In this document: positions 57,222 through 64,000 of the stretch, in pieces
Position numbering within the stretch: the stretch's first letter is position 1
Layout: every line of letters begins with the position of its first letter
Source: Anatilimnocola aggregata
GTDB taxonomy: Bacteria; Planctomycetota; Planctomycetia; Pirellulales; Pirellulaceae
Length of the DNA: 64,000 nucleotides
Direction of reading: 5' to 3'
Assembly (NCBI RefSeq): GCF_007747655.1
Contig: NZ_CP036274.1
Coordinates: 1,240,001 to 1,304,000 of the forward strand
Notes under the pieces: model-generated
Databases searched by the model: none
Seen by the model: the letters and a program-made list of their open reading frames with translations, nothing else
What the model was told of the DNA's origin: nothing
Made by a program: the position numbers and the translations under genes

Positions 57222-59906
57222 CTATTTCAGGTACCGGAACTCTGCGGAACCAAACAGGGCCTGGCAGAAACTGGCCCAAGCTGCGAGTTTGGGATCGCGC
57301 GGGCCTGAGACATCTTTGCGAACGGTCAGGTCGGTTTGATCGACGTTATCTGGATCCGCAGGTGCAGTCGATTTCTTCTTTGCAGTGCTGCTGCTGGCAG
57401 CATCCGTCACTTCGTCATTCGCCGACACCGCGGCCACCTGAACCTTGGAGGCAGGCTTTGAATTGGGGAAAACTTCCTGGGCTGTCTGTTCAAAGTCAAT
57501 TAAGTAACTTTGAACGCGGGCGATCTCGGAATCACTGGCGGGGCGTCCTAAAACCAATTCATAAGCAAGCGATATCCGCTCCGCGTCGTCCGTGGTTTGC
57601 TGCTGGACTCGTACCGTCAATTCCATTGCCTGCTGCCGAACAAACGGATCGTTGAGTAAGTACAACGCCTGCGGTGCGACCGTGGTTGTGTCTCGAGCGC
57701 CACTCACCATGCCTTGCTCAGCTGGATCGAACACGGCCAGCGAAGTTGGCGTCAGCCCGCGGAGAAGTGGTAAGTAGACACTGCGATGTTTACTGGCGAG
57801 CGCTTCGTTGCCAATGGTTGCGGCTTCGGGCCCGTTGTTGCGAATCTCGGTGACCTTGAGATTCTTCGAAGTTGCGCTCGTCGGCCGCTGTGGATCGAGC
57901 GTGCTGGTGGCGACCAACGACGCATCGCGAATCTCTTCTGCGGTTAGTCGGCGGGGGTTATGACGCCACAGCAGTCGATTCGCGGGGTCAACGTTGCGAT
58001 GAGCGGTCGTCTCTTGCGAACTAAGTTGATAGGTGCGGCTGAGCACAATCGACCGAACCAAATTCTTGACCGACCAGCCGTCGGAAACGAACCGCTGAGC
58101 TAGATGATCGAGCAGTTCTGGGTGCGACGGCGCTTCGCCGGTCACGCCGAAGTTATCGACGCTCTTCACCAACCCGTCGCCGAACAGCTTTTGCCAAACG
58201 CGATTGGCCATGACGCGACTGGTGAGTGGGTTCTCAGGGCTCGTCAGCCACAGAGCCAGTTCCAAGCGACCACTTTGTTCCACGTTCACCGGCTTGGCAT
58301 TCGGCACATCGACCACCGAAAGAAAACCTCTCGGCACAACCGGGCCAAGCTTTTCGGCTTCGCCACGAATTCGAATTTCGGTGTCGGCAATTTGCTGGGA
58401 ATCTCGCACGCCATAAGCAACGTGACCAAGAAGGGCGGGGTCAGACATCGCCTGCAGGTCTTGCTGCGCCTTATTGAATTTCTGACGCGCCACCAGCTTT
58501 TTCGGCCGGCCATCTTTAGCCTTTTCATTTCCTTCGGGCGAATTCTGCAATCGCTGAAATTCCTTGCGTGCCAATTCAAGATTTTCCTTGGCTTCGGCTT
58601 CTTTGGCACTAGGTTCGGCCGATTCAGCTGAGGCTGAAGAGATGGTCAGCAGCAGCGACTTGTCGTAATAGTCGAGTCCACCGCCACCCATCTTGTTGCG
58701 CAGGCCGCCGCACAAGTCGCTGCTTTGGAAGATTCCGGCGAGGGCATAGTAGTCGGCAGTTGGAATTGGATCGAACTTGTGATCGTGGCAGCGAGCACAA
58801 CTGGCGGTTAGCGCCAAAACCGACCGAGTGACCGTGTCGATCTGCTCGTCGATGTTGTCCATGATGAAGCGGACTTTGAACCGCTGGTTCACATCTTTCA
58901 CGCCCAGCGCGAGAAGACCCGTCGCAACAAGTTGCTCAGCCTTCTGCTCGGGCGAATCCGACGGCAGCAGGTCGCCGGCGATTTGTTCGCGAATGAACTG
59001 GTCGTAGGGTTTGTCGGCGTTGATCGAGTCGATAACGTAGTCGCGATAGCGCCAGGCATGCGGATACGGCAGATTGCGGGCCGAGCCGGTCGATTCTCCG
59101 TAACGAGCGACGTCGAGCCAGTGCCGGCCCCAACGCTCACCGAACGCAGGCGAAGCGAGTAGTCCATCCACCATCTTTTCGAAGGCCTGCGGCGAGTCAT
59201 CGGCCAGGAACGCGGCAATTTGGTCCAGTGTCGGCGGTAGGCCGGTTAAGTCGAAGGTCACGCGGCGAATCAAATCACGCTTCTCGGCATCCGCAACGGG
59301 AGCGAGCTTGCTCTCTTCCAACTTGGCCAGCACATAGCGATCGAGTTCATCGCGGGGCCACGCCTGGCTCACGACCGAGGGGGGCGTTGTGCTCGTCAGC
59401 GGTTGCCAAGCCCAATGCGACTTCCGCAGCTCTTCATACTTGGCATTCGGCTTCGTCAAGTCAGCGGAGAACTCGGCCTTCGGCCAGGCAGCACCGTCGG
59501 TGATCCAGGTCGTCAGATCGGCAATCTGTTCGTCGGTCAGCCGCTTCTTCGGCGGCATTTCCAAGCCTTCGTAACGAACGGCTTGAATCAGCAAGCTGTC
59601 GCCTGGATTTCCCGGGACGATCGCTGCTCCACTAGCGCCACCCATTAACAGCCCGCCAAGATCGTCAACCCGCAAGCCACCCCTTGAGTTCGTTTCCGCC
59701 GAGTGGCAGCTATTACAATTGCTGACCAGGATCGGGCGGATCTTCTTTTCGAAAAATTCGACCTTCGCCGGATTCTCAGCGGCGGCCCGGGCGATCTTCT
59801 TCGCCTCGGCGGGGTCAGCCCACAGACTGCGGGAGCCTACACAAGCCAAACTTAGCAAAGCTGCTAAATGCAGAAGTAGTAGGCGGTTAGGATTGCGGGC
59901 AGGCAT
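57222..59906 (-). CDS. PSD1 / DUF1549-DUF1553 protein with cytochrome c domain
   Basis: The protein has 894 aa from ATG 59906 (AAGGA seven bases upstream); ATGs further out give twelve more residues. The signal peptide is LLLLHLAALLSLACVGSRSLWA. An N-terminal planctomycete cytochrome c (PSCyt1-like) domain has one heme site, CNSCH, and the phrase EGLEMPPKKRLTDEQIADLTTWITDGAAWP with the axial Met. DUF1549 follows (PRDELDRYVLAKLEESKLAP, RWGRHWLDVARYGES, CARCHDHKFDPI) and DUF1553 (LTSRVMANRVWQKLFGDGLVKSVDNFGVTGEAPSHPELLDHLAQRFV). The C-terminus ends SAEFRYLK. It is a longer form than the copy at 27325. Confidence 0.94.
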   Translation of the reverse strand: MPARNPNRLLLLHLAALLSLACVGSRSLWADPAEAKKIARAAAENPAKVEFFEKKIRPILVSNCNSCHSAETNSRGGLRVDDLGGLLMGGASGAAIVPGNPGDSLLIQAVRYEGLEMPPKKRLTDEQIADLTTWITDGAAWPKAEFSADLTKPNAKYEELRKSHWAWQPLTSTTPPSVVSQAWPRDELDRYVLAKLEESKLAPVADAEKRDLIRRVTFDLTGLPPTLDQIAAFLADDSPQAFEKMVDGLLASPAFGERWGRHWLDVARYGESTGSARNLPYPHAWRYRDYVIDSINADKPYDQFIREQIAGDLLPSDSPEQKAEQLVATGLLALGVKDVNQRFKVRFIMDNIDEQIDTVTRSVLALTASCARCHDHKFDPIPTADYYALAGIFQSSDLCGGLRNKMGGGGLDYYDKSLLLTISSASAESAEPSAKEAEAKENLELARKEFQRLQNSPEGNEKAKDGRPKKLVARQKFNKAQQDLQAMSDPALLGHVAYGVRDSQQIADTEIRIRGEAEKLGPVVPRGFLSVVDVPNAKPVNVEQSGRLELALWLTSPENPLTSRVMANRVWQKLFGDGLVKSVDNFGVTGEAPSHPELLDHLAQRFVSDGWSVKNLVRSIVLSRTYQLSSQETTAHRNVDPANRLLWRHNPRRLTAEEIRDASLVATSTLDPQRPTSATSKNLKVTEIRNNGPEAATIGNEALASKHRSVYLPLLRGLTPTSLAVFDPAEQGMVSGARDTTTVAPQALYLLNDPFVRQQAMELTVRVQQQTTDDAERISLAYELVLGRPASDSEIARVQSYLIDFEQTAQEVFPNSKPASKVQVAAVSANDEVTDAASSSTAKKKSTAPADPDNVDQTDLTVRKDVSGPRDPKLAAWASFCQALFGSAEFRYLK

Positions 59907-60020
59907 CGCACTATCCTTCATAACTCTCTGGGGCGAGTTCACCAGAACATTGGTGCCGACCCCTGGGGCAAGTTAACGATGATTTCGGTGGGACATTTAT
60001 TGGCGGGAAACGCGGACTGC

Positions 60021-60464
60021 CTAACGGCGGGAAACCTGCAATTGCACCGGAGTCTTGGCTGGAACTTCGAACGCGAGTCCCGAAGATTCAAAAGCCAAAT
60101 AACGCGGATGAAGCGCCGCCCGAGCTTGCTGCTTCACGGCCGGGTCATCGTCAGCAAGCACGATCCGCGCCTGGTACTTCCCCTCCTTCGCCCCTTTGTG
60201 GATCTCGCCGGCAATCAGCGACTCCAGTTCGAAGTTCCCATCGGCCTTGATCTCGCCGTACGAGCGGACGAGTTTGTCGTCGGCCTTGGTAACTTCGAGC
60301 ATATGGCCAACCAGCGGGCTACTATCGCCGCCCACCAGTTGGACCTGCCCTTTGACCGAATGAACCGCTGGGCCTGACGAACCGCAACCCACGCTCAGCC
60401 AGGCACCCAAGAGGGCGATGACGCTGAAGATCCGCAGGATCGTATGGGAGAATGAAATCGACAT
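60021..60464 (-). CDS. small lipoprotein paired with DUF1559 pseudopilin
   Basis: The protein has 147 aa with a lipobox LSVGC at Cys27. The mature part starts HSVKGQVQLVGGDSSPLVGHMLEVTKADDKLVRSYGEIKADGNFELESL, a beta-sandwich in the carboxypeptidase-regulatory-like style, and ends FEVPAKTPVQLQVSRR. It follows the pseudopilin gene on the same strand by 34 bases. The same gene order, pseudopilin then lipoprotein, occurs at 6430-7892. Confidence 0.8.
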   Translation of the reverse strand: MSISFSHTILRIFSVIALLGAWLSVGCGSSGPAVHSVKGQVQLVGGDSSPLVGHMLEVTKADDKLVRSYGEIKADGNFELESLIAGEIHKGAKEGKYQARIVLADDDPAVKQQARAALHPRYLAFESSGLAFEVPAKTPVQLQVSRR

Positions 60465-60498
60465 TGCTTTGAATCCTTCAATATCAGGCTAAATGCGA

Positions 60499-61461
60499 TT
60501 ACCAAGCGGGGACCACTTCGCCGTCGTCTCGCTGAGCCAACTTCGAGAGAATGGCCACATCCAAATCCAACCGCAGCGACTGCACGCTGCCGTCGACCAT
60601 TACGAACTGGCAGATACCGGGGTGCGAGCTGCCGAAGCTGCTATTGGCTTGCGCGCCCTTGGCATCGGGTGGCAGCAGCGGACGAACTTCGGCCCCGTTC
60701 GGCGAAACACCGGCCATCCGGCGATGTGTGTTGCGTACACCACTGAAGATGCTGCGGTCTTCGTTCTTACCGCGAAGCGAGTTGGGACGAACGTGCTTCT
60801 CGCCGTACATCAGGGTGTTTGAAGTGCCGTCGCTGATGGCGGCCATGGTGATCGGTCCCGACCAGTGAATCAGGTAGTCCTTACCGGTTCCTGCTTCGAC
60901 ACCGACTTGCGGCTTGTTGGGGATGATCGCACCGTTCGACTTCGCACCTTGATTGTCCGTACCAAACGAGCCTGCGTAATCGCTCAGCGCACCACCGGGA
61001 TCGGCGAAGTCGTTCACGCTCGGCACATGCGACAAACGCGACGGGCAGAAGTACATCTTGATTTTGGTTTGATAAGCTTCGGGCACCTGATCGGCGACGC
61101 GATATTTGATGTCCCACTTGTTGTATTGATTGTTCCCTTCCGCGAAGGGCAGAATCAGCGCGGCCCAGGTGGCGAAGCCATTGGGCTTGTCTTCGTCCGA
61201 GTCACCCAAGAAGGCTGGCGGCAGAAACTGATAGGTATCGTGCAAGTTGTGCGAGGCCAGACCGATCTGCCGCAGGTTGTTCGCACACTGCATGCGCCGA
61301 GCTGCTTCGCGAGCGGCTTGCACCGCGGGGAGCAGCAAGGCAATGAGCACACCGATGATGGCAATCACCACCAGCAGTTCCACCAACGTAAAACCGCGGC
61401 GAGCATCCGTGCGCTGCGCGATCTGCCAACGAATCAGCTTTGAAATCTTCATGGCCTGCAT
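60499..61461 (-). CDS. DUF1559 type II pseudopilin-like protein (second copy)
   Basis: The protein has 320 aa; ATG 61461 or 61452 may be the start. The prepilin signal is [39 protein letters not shown], with the Glu at +5. The C-terminal H-x9-DG motif is [12 protein letters not shown], followed by [36 protein letters not shown] is another family hallmark. It is similar in plan, not identical, to the protein at 6430. It is followed by a lipoprotein gene on the same strand. Confidence 0.92.
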   Translation of the reverse strand: MQAMKISKLIRWQIAQRTDARRGFTLVELLVVIAIIGVLIALLLPAVQAAREAARRMQCANNLRQIGLASHNLHDTYQFLPPAFLGDSDEDKPNGFATWAALILPFAEGNNQYNKWDIKYRVADQVPEAYQTKIKMYFCPSRLSHVPSVNDFADPGGALSDYAGSFGTDNQGAKSNGAIIPNKPQVGVEAGTGKDYLIHWSGPITMAAISDGTSNTLMYGEKHVRPNSLRGKNEDRSIFSGVRNTHRRMAGVSPNGAEVRPLLPPDAKGAQANSSFGSSHPGICQFVMVDGSVQSLRLDLDVAILSKLAQRDDGEVVPAW

Positions 61462-61959
61462 TCCTAATTACATGCGAGTCAGGCGCCCAACTCGGATGGT
61501 TCCGTCAGCTATGGGAGCAAGTCGTAAGAAATTGCTTGTCCGTCAGTCGGATCAAGTTCAGGGCATTGCTGCAGGCGGGAAATGTCGCAGCGTCAGCCGG
61601 TGATGGCGAACACTTATCGCGACTGCCGTGCCAAAGCCAAGAAAGAATAAGAGTCAAGCGAATTCAGCCACAGAAGGCTGAGATGCATCCGCACAAGGTA
61701 GTAGATTCCGCAAACTCGCGCGATACAGTTTTCCGAGCCCATCCGGCTCACCAGCAAAGACGATGGCAAGCCCGTGAAAGATGCTGGGCACGATTCCGTG
61801 GCAGATCACGGAAATCGTGATTCACGCTCTCTGTCCTCCTCCATTCCTGTTGTTTGGATGCACGGAATACCACTGGCATCGAAAGTGCAATTTGCTCGCC
61901 CATCAATGCGAGCATGGTGGCTCGCATGCACAACCCTTTCTCCGCTGGAATGATCGCCG
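61462..61959. other. divergent intergenic region
   Basis: About 500 bases between the leftward pseudopilin gene and the rightward YezD-like gene. It should contain both promoters. I see no gene, strong hairpin or known riboswitch motif in it. Confidence 0.45.
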
Positions 61960-62181
61960 ATGTCGACAGCTCAACCCGCCCTGCGTCGTTTCTCTGCTCC
62001 GTATCGTGCTCAGTCTCGTCCTGGTCCTGCCGAACAACCGGCGCTGGACGAACAGATTCGGGCAGCGATCGCTGGAGTTAACTTCGGTTCCGTCTCGATC
62101 GTGGTGCAGGACGGAGTCATCGTCCAACTGGAGCGGATCGAGAAAATCAGACCCGCTAAGGCCGACCCCGTCAAACCCTAG
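61960..62181 (+). CDS. YezD-like small protein (DUF2292)
   Basis: The protein has 73 aa. The C-terminal half reads EQIRAAIAGVNFGSVSIVVQDGVIVQLERIEKIR, the DUF2292/YezD hallmark (G-x-x-FGSV-x-I-x-V-Q-D-G-x-V-V-Q-I/L-E-x-x-EK-x-R). The first 30 residues are a Pro/Arg-rich lead. In Bacillus and other bacteria yezD-type genes lie with sulfur-assimilation genes. Here the assimilatory sulfite reductase is 37 kb away, so no local link is visible. It ends ten bases from the convergent DinB-like gene. Confidence 0.87.
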   Translation: MSTAQPALRRFSAPYRAQSRPGPAEQPALDEQIRAAIAGVNFGSVSIVVQDGVIVQLERIEKIRPAKADPVKP

Positions 62182-62191
62182 AAATCACTTT

Positions 62192-62695
62192 CTACTCATC
62201 AGCCGACGGTCCATACATGCCCGGCACGGGGATGTCGTTCAATCGCAGATAGACGCACAGATGTGCGCGATGGTGAATCGTATGGCTGAGGATGAACGCC
62301 CGAATCACTTGCTTGCGCGGCATGGTGATGATCGGCGTCCCCTTTACTTTTAGGGACCACACGAACTCCGTGTCTTCATCTTTCACAGCGGCGATTGCCG
62401 CGTGGCCTTCAGCGACATTCTTATCAAATAGCTCCAGTACTTCCTTCGTGTTCTGGCATTGCGGCATCGCATACTTGGGGCCATTCTCGGGCTCCGCATC
62501 CCAAAAAGGCTGCGTGAGTGTCCCTTCCACCCAGCCCGGAATCTCGGCCAGGTGATTGGCATTCCAACCCATGGTGTTGGACTTGGGATGGCAACGCCAG
62601 TCGAACTTCTCGTCTGGCACGCGCTCCAGCACCTTCCGCGTGTTGGCCATCTCCTCATCGAACTCGGGAAGAATCATCGCTGCAAACTGGCTCAT
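62192..62695 (-). CDS. DinB-family (four-helix bundle) protein
   Basis: The protein has 167 aa from ATG 62695, with GGAGGG ten bases upstream; the longer frame to 62800 has no support. DinB/YfiT-type helical bundle: MILPEFDEEMANTRKVLERVPDEKFDWRCHPKSNTMGWNANHLAEI, then RAFILSHTIHHRAHLCVYLRLNDIPVPGMYGPSADE. His48 in NANHL and the H-x3-H of LSHTIHHRAH are the metal-binding histidines of the family. DinB-like proteins are often metal-dependent thiol transferases or unknown enzymes. The H-x3-H with the first His supports a complete metal site. Confidence 0.88.
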   Translation of the reverse strand: MSQFAAMILPEFDEEMANTRKVLERVPDEKFDWRCHPKSNTMGWNANHLAEIPGWVEGTLTQPFWDAEPENGPKYAMPQCQNTKEVLELFDKNVAEGHAAIAAVKDEDTEFVWSLKVKGTPIITMPRKQVIRAFILSHTIHHRAHLCVYLRLNDIPVPGMYGPSADE

Positions 62696-63052
62696 CGGGT
62701 CACCCTCCTCTATACGTGAACGTTCCATTCGCCGGCGGGCAAATGTATACAACCGTTCACTACAAGGCAACCCTCCCCGAGCAACAACTTTTTCGAGCAA
62801 GTACCTGAGCCGGAAGCGTCAGCGCCCGGAGAGTATCCCGCTACTTCTGGAACCTCAGGGCGCTGACGCTTCCGGCTCAGCACGAATGACATAAGTCACT
62901 CTCCTAGACAATCCGTTTTTAGCGCACTTGTTGACAAAGAGCGGTATTTATTCAACACCCAGGCGCGCCGCACCCGGGAGTTAAAGGGTGTCGTGTTGAA
63001 AAAGTCCTCGACTTAATCAACACCCCGCGAAATAGCCGCTCAGAAGTTACGG
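62696..63052. other. intergenic region with REP-like repeat
   Basis: No gene is supported. It holds the inverted repeat at 62805-62880 and, to its right, a segment with scattered TCAACACC / GGTGTTGA sequences (62948-63022: TTCAACACCC, TGTTGAAAA, ATCAACACCCC). Confidence 0.5.
62805..62880. repeat. REP-like inverted repeat, copy C
   Basis: A perfect 23-base inverted repeat (62805-62827 with 62858-62880) around a 30-base loop. The arm begins CTGAGCCGGAAGCGTCAGC and contains the core GCGTCAGCG shared with copies A and B, but its flanks differ (CCGGAAGCG here, CCGACGCG there). It lies between two leftward genes. Confidence 0.85.
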
Positions 63053-64000
63053 CTACGATGCCACCAACTCCCGTCGCGGCGGCGTTGAACTTCTCAGTTT
63101 ACTGGATCGCGGCAAATGACCGCGAATTGTCGCGACTGCGGCGGAGTTGCCGTCATGGACCATGCAATCGCCGAGTAGCGGCCCGCGCAAGTCGTCCAGT
63201 GCTGTCACAAAACGATCGAGGTGCCGAGGTTCAAATTCTTCCACGGGGACGAAGTGCCCGGCTTTCATCTGCTCCAAGAAGTGCGAGTTGATTAGTTGTT
63301 CGTGATGTTGCGATTCGGGGAGGGCGAGAACTGGCTTGCCGAGATAGAGCGATTCTCCCAAGGTTTGGTTTCCCGCGGCACCTACAACAGCCGCACACTG
63401 CGCCAGGTCATTCACAAATCCCTGCTCGCTCAGTTCGCAAAAGCGAATGCTGCCACGCTCAGGAAGGCGCCCGAGTCCATAAGCGCGAACTTGCCGTGTG
63501 CTCTTGCTCAAGATCTCAATGACACGGTCCGGCGTGTTGGGTCGCAGGTAGGAAACGAGAAAGTCGCCGCTGCTGACGACAGCGCGGCGAATCTCAGGCC
63601 GCAGCAACGGTCCGACTTGTTTCACATCGTGATAACCTCGCCGCAGCGGTGCTTGAAAGAACGAGGAAACGATCGTTTCCTTCTGTCCCCAGTGATGGGC
63701 CTGCACCGCGAGCCCCATCAAGTCGGCGTAGCGTTGCAAGCTCCAAGGGAGCGAGCGCAGATCGCAGGCCACCAGGAAGTGCTGGTGATTCAAACTGAGA
63801 AACGGCACACCACAAGCGCGTGCGGCGCGCGGCAATGCGGGCTCAAAATCGGTGATCGCCAGGTCGGGCTCTTCGGCGCGAATCGCTTGCTTCAATTGTT
63901 CGACGAGGGCCGGCAGCTTCCACAAGTATCCCAGCCCTCGGAGGACGGTGCGCGACAGATTCAACCGATTGCTGGTGTAGTGAAAGCGCAGCCCGGGAAT
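63053..64000 (-). CDS. glycosyltransferase (MurG/UGT-like), 5' truncated by window
   Basis: The frame is open to the right edge (codons IPGLRFHYTSNRLNLS precede the first in-window TTG), so the start is outside the window; at least 315 codons are present. The C-terminal donor-binding half has LAQCAAVVGAAGNQTLGESLYLGKPVLALPESQHHEQLINSHFLEQMKAGHFV, the GT-B signature of MurG-like and UDP-glycosyltransferase proteins. The amino part includes EPDLAITDFEPALPRAARACGVPFLSLNHQHF. The acceptor is unknown; related planctomycete genes make surface glycans or glycolipids. Confidence 0.86.
   Translation of the reverse strand: MPGLRFHYTSNRLNLSRTVLRGLGYLWKLPALVEQLKQAIRAEEPDLAITDFEPALPRAARACGVPFLSLNHQHFLVACDLRSLPWSLQRYADLMGLAVQAHHWGQKETIVSSFFQAPLRRGYHDVKQVGPLLRPEIRRAVVSSGDFLVSYLRPNTPDRVIEILSKSTRQVRAYGLGRLPERGSIRFCELSEQGFVNDLAQCAAVVGAAGNQTLGESLYLGKPVLALPESQHHEQLINSHFLEQMKAGHFVPVEEFEPRHLDRFVTALDDLRGPLLGDCMVHDGNSAAVATIRGHLPRSSKLRSSTPPRRELVAS

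Noticed and set aside
1-64000. CRISPR array, prophage, integrase, insertion sequence, rRNA or tRNA gene
   Set aside because: No direct-repeat/spacer array, no transposase or integrase frame and no tRNA-like cloverleaf was recognised by eye.

Overview
The window comes from a planctomycete, most likely of the Pirellulales type. Evidence is the density of lineage-typical families: two DUF1549/DUF1553 + DUF1501 gene pairs (27325-30333 and 55759-59906), two DUF1559 'H-x9-DG' pseudopilin genes, a secreted calpain-like protease with an EF-hand, an NPYESP N-terminus on a membrane protein, the TLRDxFW membrane anchor at 49981, and an exported HEAT-repeat protein. The rest is mostly ordinary chromosomal housekeeping. 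No prophage, insertion sequence, CRISPR array, rRNA or tRNA was recognised.

Layout. 1-9.2 kb: the 3' end of a B12-dependent ribonucleotide reductase, a translationally coupled TPR-AAA+/TPR-membrane pair, calpain-like protease, small molybdopterin-fold protein, HAD phosphatase, pseudopilin + lipoprotein, pyrimidine-nucleoside phosphorylase. 9.2-19.4 kb: exported protein, outer-membrane porin, TPR protein, then a leftward block hemA, hemX-like, a sigma-54 activator, an exported HEAT protein with a degenerate receiver domain, and argH. 19.8-31.6 kb: coiled-coil protein, stand-alone groES, squalene-cyclase-fold repeat protein, sulfite reductase, coiled-coil membrane protein, DUF1549/DUF1501 pair, and an aquaporin-arsenate reductase pair. 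31.7-35 kb: sialidase-fold protein, DUF2892 protein, MFS transporter. 35-42.4 kb: a leftward Tad/Flp pilus locus (three flp pilins, a small membrane ORF, tadV, tadE, cpaB, secretin, tadZ). 42.7-50.4 kb: rRNA/tRNA methyltransferase and various small or hypothetical proteins. 50.9-64 kb: inositol-phosphate synthase, aspartate-type aminotransferase, exported cyanophycinase-like protein, lactonase-fold propeller, second DUF1501/DUF1549 pair, second lipoprotein + pseudopilin pair, YezD-like protein, DinB-like protein and a truncated glycosyltransferase.

The most interesting signal is in the 730-base leader upstream of the first flp gene. On the minus strand 42259-42386 carries the signature elements of a cyclic-di-GMP-I (GEMM) riboswitch, including a GNRA tetraloop on P2 and the ligand-specificity guanine. 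It is followed immediately by an intrinsic terminator (42226-42262) whose 5' arm shares four bases with the aptamer's closing stem. This geometry predicts that c-di-GMP turns pilin transcription on. A second strong terminator (41735-41781) lies between flp3 and flp2, so the first pilin could be made in excess over the rest of the apparatus. The Tad locus lacks the ATPase and platform genes (tadA, tadB, tadC), which must lie elsewhere.

Other points: an aqpS-arsC style arsenic detoxification pair with all four thioredoxin-type ArsC cysteines, three REP-like inverted repeats sharing a GCGTCAGCG-type core, a duplicated and truncated small-protein gene start near 49.8 kb, and a 9-base inverted repeat just upstream of the sulfite reductase gene.
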